Counted from the stretch's first letter, positions 23,737 through 32,302 are shown. The stretch: DNA of 48,419 bases from Deltaproteobacteria bacterium (GCA_016874795.1 VGTG01000022.1:1-48419); one strand, 5' to 3'. Program-made: numbers and translations. The notes: generated from the letters alone by a model not told the origin.

Positions 23737-23842
23737 CGACTGCGGAGCGGTCCCCGCACCTTCCCTTGGCGAAGCCGCGCGGCAGCGTCAACTGCGAGCG
23801 GAATCCGCCGCGCCGGAGGGTCGTTCCGCCGCGGCCCGGGGA

Positions 23843-26770
23843 TCACTCCGCGGCGACGACCTCGATCTCGGTCTCGCTCGAGACGATCCCCGTCGATGGA
23901 TCGGTCGCCTTGATCTTCGCGATGCCGGGCGCGAGCGCGGTCACCTTGCCTGCTTCGTTGCCGTGGCTCAGCACCTCGGCCACCGCCGGGTTGGTGCTCG
24001 AGAACTCGACGAACGGCGTCATCGGGCGCGAGTCTCCGTCGTCGTACTGGCCGAGCGCCGTGACGCGGCGGTTCTGTCCGACGGTGATGATCCGGCGGTC
24101 CGGGCGGAGCTGGATGCTCTCGAGCAGCGACTTGACGCGGATCTCGGCCGTCGCTTCGACGTCGCCGAGAGTCGCCGTGATGATCGCGGTGCCCTCGAGG
24201 TTCGCGCTCAGGAGGAGGCCTTCCTCACCCTCGACCTCGCTCAGTCGGACCACGTCCTCGTTGTCCGAGGACCAGATCACGTCCTTCGTGACGAGCCGCC
24301 GCTGGTTGTCGCTCGTCTGTGCCGTCGCGAGGAGCTGTCGTCCGTTGCTGCCGCGGATGGTCGCACGGTTCGGCGAGATCCGGATCTCCGTGACGCCGCC
24401 GACCACCGTGAGATCGCACATCCCGATGTGTCCGAGCGGCGACACCGCGAAGATCGTCGCCACGCCGTCGCTCAGGAACTTGACGCGACCGGGCTCTTCG
24501 GGATCGACCTTGGCCACGATCGGGTTCGTCGACGACCAGGTGCTCTCGTTCGTGACGTCGGCCTTCTCGCCTTCCTCGTAGATGGCTGCGGCGCGGAAGC
24601 GCTTCGTGCGGAGCGCCGTGCCGCGGAAGGTCGCGGGATCGACCTCGAGCGCGATCTCGTCGCCGACGACGCGCACCGTCGCGTCGTCGCGCAAGCCGTC
24701 GCAGTCGACGCGCACCGTCGTGCGCTCGCCCTGGATCAGGCCGGTGATCAGACCCTTGCCGGGAAGCGTGTTGTCGACCAGCGCGACGCTCGCGTCGTCG
24801 ATCGTCCAGGTACACTTGTCGCTGACGTTGCCGGTCGACTGGTCGGAGAACGTCGCCCGGACCTTGTAGAGCGTCGGCGTGGTGAGAGGGACGAGGCCGT
24901 CGTTGCCGGGCTCGAGCTCGATCCCGAGGATCTCGCCGACGACCTGCACGTTATCGACCTCCGTCGAGGTGATGCCGGTGACCGGCTCGCGCGCGGTCAG
25001 CGTCGTCCGGCCCGTCTCGATGCCGACGAGCTCGCCGCGATCGAGCGGGTCCTCTTCGCCCGGGACGACGACGCCGGTGCCGACCTGCGCGACCGCCGGG
25101 TTGGCGACGCTCCAGTCGACGACCTCGCGGAGGTCGTTCGTGTCCGCACCGGTCGAGAGCTTGCCGATCGCCTGCGCCCGCCGGCGGATGTCGAGCTGGA
25201 CGCGGAGCAGCTCCGGCTCGACCGCGAGGCCGACGAGCTGTCCCTCGACGGTGAGCGTCGCGTCGTTCCCCGAATCGGAGGACGAAAGCCCGCCCGGGAT
25301 CGTCGCGCGGATCGTCGCGCTGCCGTTGACGCTCAGGGTCGTGAGGACGCCGTCCTCGTCGATCGTGCCGATGGTCGGCGGCGAGATCGCCCACTCGACG
25401 CTCGACGAGATGTCCGTATCGCTGCCGTTCGATCGGTTGCCGCGCGCGCTGAGCGGCAGCTTCATGTTGCGGCCGAGGCGGATCTCCTTCGGCTCGATCG
25501 AGACGCTCGTGATCTGCCCCTGCACCGTGACCGGGACCGGCGCCGAGACCTTGCCCGTGCTCGGCTCGGTCGCACGGAGCTGCGTCGCGCCGAGCTGGTG
25601 GCCCTGGACCGCGCCGTAGGTCTCGCTGATCGTCGAAACCGAAGCGATCGCGGGGTGGGTCGTCTGCCAGTTGACGCGGCGGCGGAGGTCGGGCGTCTCG
25701 AGACCGCTCGAGAGGATGCCGATCGCCTGCGGGTTCCGGAGCTCCCCGATCGCGACGCGGAACGGATTCGGGCGCACCTCGAGGCTGACGAGAGTGCCCG
25801 CGACCTGCACCGACGCGGACTTCCCGGCCGTGTTGAGGTTTCGCACCGGATCGTTCGCGTTCACCGTGACGGTGCCGTTCGCGAGCGCCGTCACCTCGCC
25901 GGCCGTCGCCGCCTGATTGGAGATCGCGATGACGCCGGGCGCGCTCATCGAGTAGTCGACCTTCTCGCTGATGTTCGAGCGGCTGCCGTCCGCGCGGTAG
26001 CCGTAGACGCGGAGATCGCTCTTCATGCCGATGCCGAGCGTCAGGTTCCGCTGGTCGAACTCGATGCGCGTGATGGGCGAGAGGACCTTCGTCGTGCCGT
26101 CCTCGACGGTGTTCTGGAGGTTCGTCGGCACATGCTTGGCGCGGATGACGGTCGTGCCGAGGGCCTTCGGCGTGACGATGCCCTGGTTCGGTGCGGTGTT
26201 GGAGATCGTCGCAACGGCGGTGTTGCTCGACGTCCACGTGACGGCCTTCGTCAGGTCCGCCTCGTAGCCGTTCTGGTAGAGGCCACGCGCCTTGAAGGCC
26301 GCGTTGATGCCGAGCTCGACGTTCTTCGTGGTCGGCTTCGTGAAGATCGAGACGAGCGGGCCCGCGTAGACCGTGAGGTTTGCGATGCCCCTCGTCCGGC
26401 TCGTGCCATGCTGCAATGACGCGCGGATCTCGACAGTGCCGGGATCCCCGGCGGTGACGAGGCCGCGGCTGCCGTGCGCTGTGCTCACCTCGGCATGCTT
26501 CGAGTCGCCCGTCGTCCAGTCCGCGACCGCCGTGATGTCCTGCCGGCGGCCGGTGTTGTAGACGGCGGTCGCGACGAACTGCCGCGTCGCCAGCGGCGCG
26601 AGCGTCAGAGTCGCCGGCGTCACCTCGACCGCGGTGAGTTGCTCGGACTGCGCCGGGCTCGTCTCGGGTCCGAGGAGAGGGAGGAGGAAGGAGAGGAAGA
26701 GGAGGGGGAGAGTTCGGACCGGCTGCGTGCGCCAGGCCCGGCGGTTGTTGCTAGAAGGTCCCGCGCGCAT
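23843..26770 (-). CDS. Large exported protein with about ten BIG2 (bacterial Ig-like) domains
   Basis: This 975-residue protein has an N-terminal signal sequence (R-T-L-P-L-L-F-L-S-F-L-L-P-L-L-G-P) ending near A-Q-S. Behind it are about ten consecutive ~85-95-residue repeats. Each starts with a beta-strand such as V-E-V-T-P-A-T-L-T-L or I-R-I-S-P-N-R-A-T-I-R, has a middle W-x-S-x-N-x-x-V-A strand and ends with T-x-I-x-A. This is the BIG2/invasin Ig-like pattern. There is no anchor, sorting signal or enzymatic domain, so it is probably a secreted or surface structural protein. The ATG at 26770 has GAGGAG upstream. The cytochrome-like gene is upstream on the same strand, separated by a 300-nt repeat-rich gap. 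Confidence 0.9.
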   Translation of the reverse strand: MRAGPSSNNRRAWRTQPVRTLPLLFLSFLLPLLGPETSPAQSEQLTAVEVTPATLTLAPLATRQFVATAVYNTGRRQDITAVADWTTGDSKHAEVSTAHGSRGLVTAGDPGTVEIRASLQHGTSRTRGIANLTVYAGPLVSIFTKPTTKNVELGINAAFKARGLYQNGYEADLTKAVTWTSSNTAVATISNTAPNQGIVTPKALGTTVIRAKHVPTNLQNTVEDGTTKVLSPITRIEFDQRNLTLGIGMKSDLRVYGYRADGSRSNISEKVDYSMSAPGVIAISNQAATAGEVTALANGTVTVNANDPVRNLNTAGKSASVQVAGTLVSLEVRPNPFRVAIGELRNPQAIGILSSGLETPDLRRRVNWQTTHPAIASVSTISETYGAVQGHQLGATQLRATEPSTGKVSAPVPVTVQGQITSVSIEPKEIRLGRNMKLPLSARGNRSNGSDTDISSSVEWAISPPTIGTIDEDGVLTTLSVNGSATIRATIPGGLSSSDSGNDATLTVEGQLVGLAVEPELLRVQLDIRRRAQAIGKLSTGADTNDLREVVDWSVANPAVAQVGTGVVVPGEEDPLDRGELVGIETGRTTLTAREPVTGITSTEVDNVQVVGEILGIELEPGNDGLVPLTTPTLYKVRATFSDQSTGNVSDKCTWTIDDASVALVDNTLPGKGLITGLIQGERTTVRVDCDGLRDDATVRVVGDEIALEVDPATFRGTALRTKRFRAAAIYEEGEKADVTNESTWSSTNPIVAKVDPEEPGRVKFLSDGVATIFAVSPLGHIGMCDLTVVGGVTEIRISPNRATIRGSNGRQLLATAQTSDNQRRLVTKDVIWSSDNEDVVRLSEVEGEEGLLLSANLEGTAIITATLGDVEATAEIRVKSLLESIQLRPDRRIITVGQNRRVTALGQYDDGDSRPMTPFVEFSSTNPAVAEVLSHGNEAGKVTALAPGIAKIKATDPSTGIVSSETEIEVVAAE

Positions 26771-26780
26771 GACTCCTCTG

Positions 26781-26804
26781 TGGCCGGTCCGCTCGCACCG
26801 GCCA
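26781..26804 (-). promoter_or_regulatory. Perfect 8-bp hairpin next to the ribosome-binding site of the BIG2 gene
   Basis: TGGCCGGT (26781-26788) pairs with ACCGGCCA (26797-26804) around an 8-nt loop. It lies immediately upstream of the GAGGAG of the gene starting at 26770. A second hairpin (GGGGGT/ACCCCC, 26819-26838) follows. They may form a leader structure or end read-through from the cytochrome-like gene. There is no direct evidence of regulation. Confidence 0.35.
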
Positions 26805-26976
26805 GGCCGAAATGCAAGGGGGGTGCCACGGTACCCCCGAAAGAGTGCCCTCGCCGTGCGCAGCTTTGCCCGCGAACGCGCCATGTCGCGCATTACCGCA
26901 AGACGGGTCGGGTGGCGACGTCGCGCCAGGCCGAGCTTCCGCGTGCGAGCGGCGAGCGGAGCTCGCCACCCAGCAC

Positions 26977-27073
26977 CCTCCGCGCGCGCAGCGAGCGGCC
27001 GACAGCGAGCGGGGAGTGAGGGCCCCGTCGGGCTTTGCCCGACGGGGGCGAGGGGCGGCGCCCCGCGCAATCA
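26977..27073 (+). repeat. Family A hairpin repeat, single diverged copy (A2)
   Basis: A flank beginning CCTCCGCGCGC and containing AGCGAGCGGGGAGTGAG leads into a perfect 10-bp hairpin CCCGTCGGGC-TTT-GCCCGACGGG (27025-27047). A shorter G+C hairpin GGGGC-GGC-GCCCC and the closing GCGCAATCAA follow. The order and spacing match the copies at 11967 and 48250, although both hairpin sequences differ. It occupies the gap between the cytochrome-like gene and the BIG2 gene; the last bases contain the stop codon of the cytochrome-like gene. The rest of the gap (26839-26976) holds no gene I can support. Confidence 0.8.
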
Positions 27074-27811
27074 ATTGTCTACGGCGCCCTCGGCGATCCA
27101 GGTGCGAACGGCCGCGGTCTCCTCCTCGCTCAGAGGCAGGCCACCGAGAGGCATCCGGTTCCCCGCTGCGGTTCCGAGGATCTTGCCGAGCAGGTAGCTC
27201 GATTCCGGGTCGAACGGCACGACGCGAATCGAGCCCGGCGCTTCGAAGGCCGGTACGTTGAACGTGTCGAGCCAGGTGGTTCCGGCGGTCAGCGTCAGCA
27301 TGCCCGACGCGGTCACGTTGTCGTGACACGCCGGCAGCGCGCAGCGCGCCGTGAAGACCGGCTGCACGTTTCCGCCGAGCGTCGACTTCGTGTCCGGCGG
27401 GAGCACGAAGTCGCCGCCGATGATCAGGCCCGTGCCGATCGGCGTCCACTGGCTCTCGGTGCACGGCGCCATGTTGCACGCGGGCGCGCCGAGGCAGTCG
27501 AAGACGTAGTTGTTGTCGACCGGATCAGGCGCGTACCGGATGTCCGTGATCAGGCACCAGATGAACGACGGCGGACCGCCGTCCGTCTTGAAGACGTTGC
27601 CAGTGAAGGTGTCGTCACCGACGTTGTAGGTGATCGCCCACTGCTGGTTCGGCGGCACGAAGCGATTGATGAGGTAGCGCGCCGAGTCCGGCGTGAGCTG
27701 TATGCCCTGAGCCCGTGCGGTTGGCGCCGCTCCGAGAACGAGCGCCAGGGCGGCCATTCCGATGCCTCCGGCCAGAGCGGCGGCGGTCCTACGATCGCGA
27801 AGTCTCTTCAC
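27071..27811 (-). CDS. Exported cytochrome c-like protein with a CX4CH motif
   Basis: This ~246-residue protein has an N-terminal signal peptide (R-T-A-A-A-L-A-G-G-I-G-M-A-A-L-A-L-V-L-G, cleavage near A-R-A-Q). The C-terminal half carries C-A-L-P-A-C-H, a CX4CH heme-binding-type motif, followed by R-V-V-P-F-D-P-E-S-S-Y-L-L-G-K-I-L-G and N-R-M-P-L-G-G ... W-I-A-E-G-A. This pattern occurs in a family of cytochrome-like domains common in deltaproteobacteria and planctomycetes, where the Met in R-M-P is the likely axial ligand. Heme attachment to CX4CH is unproven here. The N-terminal half has two further Cys pairs of unknown role. The GTG at 27809-27811 was chosen because A-A-G-G-A-A-G-G lies just upstream. 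Confidence 0.78.
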   Translation of the reverse strand: MKRLRDRRTAAALAGGIGMAALALVLGAAPTARAQGIQLTPDSARYLINRFVPPNQQWAITYNVGDDTFTGNVFKTDGGPPSFIWCLITDIRYAPDPVDNNYVFDCLGAPACNMAPCTESQWTPIGTGLIIGGDFVLPPDTKSTLGGNVQPVFTARCALPACHDNVTASGMLTLTAGTTWLDTFNVPAFEAPGSIRVVPFDPESSYLLGKILGTAAGNRMPLGGLPLSEEETAAVRTWIAEGAVDN

Positions 27812-27988
27812 AAAGCCCTTCCTTCTCTCCCCGGGGAAACGGTCTGTCGGAGCCGGGGCGCGGGAGCCCCAGATCATCCTTGCTCGGAGCGACCTAGAGA
27901 GAAAGTTACCGAGGCCGGCGGAACGTGCAAGACGTCAAATCGACTGCCCGAGCCGTCGCGAGGGCGGTCGACAGGCTCGCTTCGCCTC
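27812..27988. other. Intergenic region upstream of the cytochrome-like gene
   Basis: There is no gene. On the minus strand a TTGACG (near 27933-27938) could be a -35 box, but I see no matching -10 at proper spacing. The promoter for the cytochrome-like/BIG2 genes is presumably here. Confidence 0.3.
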
Positions 27989-29230
27989 CTACTTCGCCGC
28001 CGGCGAGACGAACGAACGTTCGGCGAGCGAGCCGAGCGCGAAGGTCCGATACCCTCCCGCAAAGAACCCGCGACATCGCGTCGAGTGGGCGAGGGCGCGG
28101 CCGCTCGACGTGCGCTTCACCTCCTGGCGGAAGTGCCCGTCCTCGAAGAGGCGGTAGTGCGCGAATCCGCCGGGGTAGTCCTTCACGCAGTTCACCTCGA
28201 CGAACGGCGTCGTCCCCGCGGCCGGGTGGAAGCGGACCCGATTCCGATGCGTGTGCCCGATCAGCACGGCGCGCACCTGTGGATGCCGTCCGATCAGCTC
28301 GTAGAACGGCACCGAGTCCTCGGGCCGAACGCCGATCGTGTTCGGGTAGGTGTGTCGCCGCTCCGGAGGCACCGGCTGGTGATGCATGAAGACGAGCGTC
28401 GGAACGTTCGCCGCGCGCGACTCCTCGAGCGATCGCTCGAGCCACGCGCGCCGCTCGAGCGGCAGGACGCCGTGGTGATGGCCCGGGAGCACCGTGTCGA
28501 GCAGCACGAGCCGCCAGCCTCCCAGATCCAGCGTGCGCGGCGCCGTCGGCTGGCCGAGAAGCCCGTAGCCGTCGACGGCCACGCCTTCGCCGCCGTCCTC
28601 ATCGCCTTCGACGAGCGCATAGTGATCGTGGTTCCCGAGGAACGCGTGCCACGGCGCCGTGAGACGATCGAGCGTGCGGCGTGCCACCTCGAACTGCGCC
28701 GTGCGTCCGCGGTCCGCGATGTCGCCCTTGACGATCGTCGCGCCGACGCGAAGCGCGTTGATGTCGGCGACGGCATCTTCGTTCATCACGAGCCAGTACG
28801 GGACGTCCGACTCGGACTCGTCGACGTCGGGATAGCCGTCCGCCGTCGGACCGTACGAGCCGTCGGCGAGCATCGTTCCGCCGAAGCGCGGCTCTCCGAA
28901 GTGGAGATCGTTCAGGGTCGCGAAGCTCGCGACCTCGCGCGCAGACGCAGCCTCGAGCGTGGTCACGCGCTCCGGGAACCAACGATCTCGCGGCGGCGCG
29001 TCCGCTCCGTCGACCTCGATGTCGATTCGATGGTCGGTCCCGGCCGCGAGCCCGTCGATGCGGACGAGACGCGTGCCCGCGACGCCTTCGCTCGTCGCGC
29101 GGAGCTCCCCATCGACGCGGAGGCGCACCGTCGCGTCGACCGGCCCCGTCGCGCCGTGGACGGTGAGCGAGAGCGTGACGCTCGACTCGGTGACGCCGAA
29201 GACCTCCGGTTCGCGAATCTCGAGCTTCAT
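27989..29230 (-). CDS. Calcineurin-like metallophosphoesterase with N-terminal fibronectin-like domain
   Basis: This 413-residue protein begins with a ~95-residue beta-sandwich-like segment (strand pattern typical of a purple-acid-phosphatase or fibronectin type III N-domain). A calcineurin-like phosphoesterase follows with all metal ligands: N-D-L-H-F-G-E, K-G-D-I-A-D, L-G-N-H-D-H-Y, F-M-H-H-Q-P-V and I-G-H-T-H-R-N. It likely hydrolyses phosphomono- or diesters with a di-metal centre. No signal peptide is visible, so it is probably cytoplasmic. The ATG at 29228-29230 begins M-K-L-E-I-R-E and fits the domain. It is divergent from the acyl-CoA dehydrogenase over 91 nt, so the two may share regulation. 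Confidence 0.88.
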   Translation of the reverse strand: MKLEIREPEVFGVTESSVTLSLTVHGATGPVDATVRLRVDGELRATSEGVAGTRLVRIDGLAAGTDHRIDIEVDGADAPPRDRWFPERVTTLEAASAREVASFATLNDLHFGEPRFGGTMLADGSYGPTADGYPDVDESESDVPYWLVMNEDAVADINALRVGATIVKGDIADRGRTAQFEVARRTLDRLTAPWHAFLGNHDHYALVEGDEDGGEGVAVDGYGLLGQPTAPRTLDLGGWRLVLLDTVLPGHHHGVLPLERRAWLERSLEESRAANVPTLVFMHHQPVPPERRHTYPNTIGVRPEDSVPFYELIGRHPQVRAVLIGHTHRNRVRFHPAAGTTPFVEVNCVKDYPGGFAHYRLFEDGHFRQEVKRTSSGRALAHSTRCRGFFAGGYRTFALGSLAERSFVSPAAK

Positions 29231-29283
29231 GTCGGACCCGTACCACGGTGCGCCCTCGAGCGTCGACGCCGTACCGGAGCGCG

Positions 29284-29313
29284 TTGCGGCGCGGCGCCGT
29301 CGCTCGATAGAGT
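29284..29313 (+). promoter_or_regulatory. Candidate promoter of the acyl-CoA dehydrogenase gene
   Basis: TAGAGT at 29308-29313 matches the -10 box of the transposase promoter and lies eight bases before the ATG at 29322. A weak -35 TTGCGG is at 29284-29289 (18-bp spacer). If this is used, the transcript starts at or next to the ATG, which would explain the missing Shine-Dalgarno. Confidence 0.4.
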
Positions 29314-29321
29314 CCGGCGCG

Positions 29322-30485
29322 ATGGACCTCACCTTCTCGCCCGCCGCGGAGGCGTTCCGAGTCGAGCTCCGCACCTGGCTTCGCGAGAACGTGCCCGCGG
29401 GTTACGGCACCGACTCCTTTCCAGAGTTCGAGAGCCAGGACGAGGAGGTCGTGTTCTTCCGCAAATGGCAGGCGCGCCTCGCCGAGGCCCGCTGGGTCGG
29501 CGCGCACTGGCCGGCCGAGTACGGCGGCCGCGGCGCCGGACCGGAGGAGCACTACGTCCTCCAGGAGGAGATGGCGGCCGCGCGCGCGCCCGAGGTGATC
29601 AACCGGATCGGCGTGAACCTCGTCGGGCCTTCCCTGATGGCGCACGGCACGGAAGCGCAGCGCCGCCGCTACCTCGCGCGCATCCTCTCCGCCGAGGATC
29701 TCTGGTGCCAGCTCTTCTCGGAGCCGGGAGCGGGCTCGGACCTGACGTCGCTGACGACGCGCGCCGAGATCGACGGCGATCACTTCGTCGTCACTGGACA
29801 GAAGGTGTGGACGAGCTGGGCGCAGTACGCCGACTACGGGATCCTGATCGCGCGCACCGATCCGTCGCAACGGGGGGCGCGCGGCATCTCGTACATGATC
29901 GTCGACATGCGGAGCCCGGGCGTCGAGGTGCGGCCGCTCCGCCAGCTGACCGGCACGTCGGAGTTCAACGAGGTCTTCCTCGAAGGCGTGCGCGTGCCAC
30001 GCGAGAACCTCGTCGGCGAGCTCCACGCCGGCTGGACGATCGCGCAGACGACGCTCGCGCACGAGCGCGGCACGTCGCCGCGCCAGCTCGTGATCCATCG
30101 CATCCTGCTCGAGGACATGCTCCGCCTCGCGGCGGTGCGCGGAGCGGACGCCGCGATGCGCCAGCGGATCGCGCAGTTCGCGATCGAGGTCGAGGTGACG
30201 AAGCTCAACAACTGGCGCACGCTGACGCGGCTCGTGCGCGGCGACAAGCTCGGTCCCGAAAGCTCGTTCATCAAGCTCTACTGGAGCGACATGAGCCAGC
30301 GGATGCACGACGTCGTGATGGATCTGCTCGGGCCCGCGGGGATCCTCGACGGCGGACCGTATTCCGTGGCGCGCGGCCGGCTCCTCCGCTCCTACCTCTA
30401 CTATCGCGCCGCCTCGATCTTCGCGGGTACGAACGAGGTGCAGCGGAACATCATCGCCCAGCGCGTGCTGGGCCTGCCGCGCTGA
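29322..30485 (+). CDS. Acyl-CoA dehydrogenase family protein
   Basis: This 387-residue flavoprotein has normal family length and would introduce a 2,3-double bond into acyl-CoA, passing electrons to ETF. Recognisable are the FAD-contact C-Q-L-F-S-E-P-G-A-G-S-D-L at about 128-140, the V-T-G-Q-K-V-W-T-S-W-A segment at about 158-168, and the C-terminal F-A-G-T-N-E-V-Q-R-N-I-I-A. The usual catalytic Glu position is not obvious, and the sequence resembles the large, steroid/branched-acyl FadE-type subfamily. The ATG at 29322 is chosen because the family start M-D-L-T-F-S-P-A-A-E-A-F begins there. The CaiB/BaiF gene follows after 7 nt, implying activation and oxidation of one acyl substrate. Confidence 0.93.
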   Translation: MDLTFSPAAEAFRVELRTWLRENVPAGYGTDSFPEFESQDEEVVFFRKWQARLAEARWVGAHWPAEYGGRGAGPEEHYVLQEEMAAARAPEVINRIGVNLVGPSLMAHGTEAQRRRYLARILSAEDLWCQLFSEPGAGSDLTSLTTRAEIDGDHFVVTGQKVWTSWAQYADYGILIARTDPSQRGARGISYMIVDMRSPGVEVRPLRQLTGTSEFNEVFLEGVRVPRENLVGELHAGWTIAQTTLAHERGTSPRQLVIHRILLEDMLRLAAVRGADAAMRQRIAQFAIEVEVTKLNNWRTLTRLVRGDKLGPESSFIKLYWSDMSQRMHDVVMDLLGPAGILDGGPYSVARGRLLRSYLYYRAASIFAGTNEVQRNIIAQRVLGLPR

Positions 30486-30492
30486 GGACGTC

Positions 30493-31734
30493 GTGGAAGC
30501 CGTGGACGCCGTCGAAGCTGTCGAAGCGAAGGGACCTCTGGCCGGACTCCGCATCGTCGACGTCGGGACGCGCATCGGCGCGCCGTTCGCGGCGACTCTC
30601 CTCGCCGACTTCGGCGCGGAGGTGATCAAGGTCGAGCAGCCGGGAACCGGCGACTTCATGCGCACGATCGGGCCGTTCGAGGACGGCTATTCGCTCTGGT
30701 GGGCCGTCGAGGGACGCAACAAGAAGTCGGTCACGTGCGATCTGCGAAAGCCGGCCGGACGCGAGCTCCTGAAGCGTCTCGTCGTGCACGCGGACGCGAT
30801 GGTCGAGAACTTCAAGCCCGGCACGCTCGAGGAGTGGGGGCTCGGGCCGGACGTCCTCGCAGCGATCAACCCGCGTCTCGTGCTCTCTCGCGTCAGCGTC
30901 TACGGCCAGACGGGACCGTACGCGCAGCGTCCCGGCCTCGACCGGAACGGGATCGCGATGGGCGGGCTCCTCTACGTCACCGGGTATCCCGACCGCCCGC
31001 CGGTGCGGCCGGGCATCATCATCGCGGACTACTTGACGGCGCTCTTCAACGCCTTCGCGCTGATGATGGCATTGTACGAGCGCGACGCGAACCGCTCGAA
31101 GGGCGAGCCCGGGAGCGGGCAGGTCGTCGACCTGGCACTCTACGCTTCCGTGCTGCGCATCCTCGAGCACACGATCGCGGCGTACGACCGCCTCGGGATC
31201 GTGCGCGAGCGCGAAGGGAACCGGCTCAAGAACTCCGCGCCGCTCGACAACTGGCGAACGCGCGACGGACAGTACGTGAGCCTGATCGCGGCGGGGGACG
31301 GGCTCTTCCCGCGCCTCGCGCGGCTGATCGGCCGCGAGGACCTGCTCTCGGACGAGCGCTTCTCGACACTTCGTGCGCGCGTGAAGAACGCGAACGAGAT
31401 CAACCAGATCGTCGCCGACTGGTGCGCGGAGCACGACGCGGAGGAGATCGAGCGCGTCGCGATCGCCGCGGACGTGCCGTTCGCGCGGACGTACAGCGTC
31501 GCCGACATCTGCGCGGATCCGCACGTCGCGGCGCGCGGAGACCTCGCGACGGTCGAGGATCCGGTCGTCGGGCCGGTGCGCATGCAGAACGTCCATCCTC
31601 GCTTCTCGCGCACTCCCGGTGCGATCCGCAGTGGCGCGCCGCGGCTCGGCGAGCACAACGAGGAGGTCTACCGCGGGCTCCTCGGGCTCTCGGAGGACGA
31701 GCTTCGCGTGCTCGCCGACGACGGGGTGATCTAG
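30493..31734 (+). CDS. CaiB/BaiF-family (class III) CoA-transferase
   Basis: This 413-residue protein is a family III CoA-transferase that moves CoA between carboxylic acids. The N-terminal G-L-R-I-V-D-V-G-T-R-I-G-A-P-F-A and A-D-F-G-A-E-V-I-K-V-E-Q-P segments are diagnostic. K-S-V-T-C-D-L-R-K-P-A-G and the catalytic-Asp region G-L-D-R-N-G-I-A-M-G-G (around 155-165) follow. The start is a GTG at 30493, 7 nt after the dehydrogenase stop. A short Glu/Ala-rich leader precedes the domain. A family A hairpin sits 6 nt past the stop. The acyl substrate is not evident; carnitine-, bile-acid- or methylsuccinyl-type acids are all handled by relatives. Confidence 0.92.
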   Translation: MEAVDAVEAVEAKGPLAGLRIVDVGTRIGAPFAATLLADFGAEVIKVEQPGTGDFMRTIGPFEDGYSLWWAVEGRNKKSVTCDLRKPAGRELLKRLVVHADAMVENFKPGTLEEWGLGPDVLAAINPRLVLSRVSVYGQTGPYAQRPGLDRNGIAMGGLLYVTGYPDRPPVRPGIIIADYLTALFNAFALMMALYERDANRSKGEPGSGQVVDLALYASVLRILEHTIAAYDRLGIVREREGNRLKNSAPLDNWRTRDGQYVSLIAAGDGLFPRLARLIGREDLLSDERFSTLRARVKNANEINQIVADWCAEHDAEEIERVAIAADVPFARTYSVADICADPHVAARGDLATVEDPVVGPVRMQNVHPRFSRTPGAIRSGAPRLGEHNEEVYRGLLGLSEDELRVLADDGVI

Positions 31735-31740
31735 CTCGAG

Positions 31741-31761
31741 CGAGGGGGCGTCGCCCCCTCG
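31741..31761. terminator. Family A-type hairpin between convergent genes (A4)
   Basis: CGAGGGGGC-GTC-GCCCCCTCG is the first hairpin of the family A unit with a changed loop, preceded by the same AGCG context. It lies between the stop codons of the CoA-transferase and the MaoC gene, where it probably serves as a bidirectional transcript end. Confidence 0.6.
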
Positions 31762-31767
31762 AAGCGG

Positions 31768-32250
31768 CTACGCGTACATCAAGCGCGTCAGCGTCTCCGC
31801 GACGCAGCCCGGCTTGCTCTCGCCGTCGACCTCGATCGTCACCTCGTGCTTCAGCTGGATCGAGTTCGGCGCCTTCAGCTCCGCCTCGATCAGCTTCCGG
31901 CGCGCGCGCACCTTCGAGTTCACCTTCACCGCGGATGGGAAGCGGACCTTGTCGAGCCCGTAGTTGACGCCCATGAAGACGCCGTCGAACGCCTGCGTGT
32001 CGGGCGGCGGCACGGTCCCGCTGAGGAACGGGATCAACGAGAGCGTGAGGAAGCCGTGCGCGATCGTCACCTTGTACGGCGAGAGCTGGGCGGACTTCTC
32101 CGGGTCGACGTGGATGAACTGGTGGTCGCCGGTCGCATCCGCGAACAGGTTGATCTGCTCCTGCTTCACCTGATGCCACTCGCTGACGCCCTCCTCCTTG
32201 CCGAGGAGAGACTGGAAGCGCGCGAGCGCCGCTTCGGCCTTGGTCGCCAT
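31768..32250 (-). CDS. MaoC-family (R)-specific enoyl-CoA hydratase
   Basis: This 160-residue single hot-dog-fold protein carries the MaoC hydratase motif: F-A-D-A-T-G-D-H-Q-F-I-H-V-D at about 38-51, with catalytic Asp and His, and the downstream I-A-H-G-F-L-T-L-S-L-I-P. It hydrates trans-2-enoyl-CoA to (R)-3-hydroxyacyl-CoA. This would connect beta-oxidation to polyhydroxyalkanoate synthesis or serve an alternative hydratase step. The ATG at 32248-32250 has GGAGG seven bases upstream. It converges on the acyl-CoA dehydrogenase/CoA-transferase pair and diverges from the DUF11 gene across the family C palindrome. Confidence 0.92.
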   Translation of the reverse strand: MATKAEAALARFQSLLGKEEGVSEWHQVKQEQINLFADATGDHQFIHVDPEKSAQLSPYKVTIAHGFLTLSLIPFLSGTVPPPDTQAFDGVFMGVNYGLDKVRFPSAVKVNSKVRARRKLIEAELKAPNSIQLKHEVTIEVDGESKPGCVAETLTRLMYA

Positions 32251-32302
32251 GGGATTCCTCCTTCGCTCTGCGCGCCGCCATAGCAAGGTGTAACCGCCCC
32301 CG

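Noticed and set aside
27071-27811. Canonical CXXCH cytochrome c
   Set aside because: The only heme-like motif is CX4CH; it was therefore called cytochrome-like.
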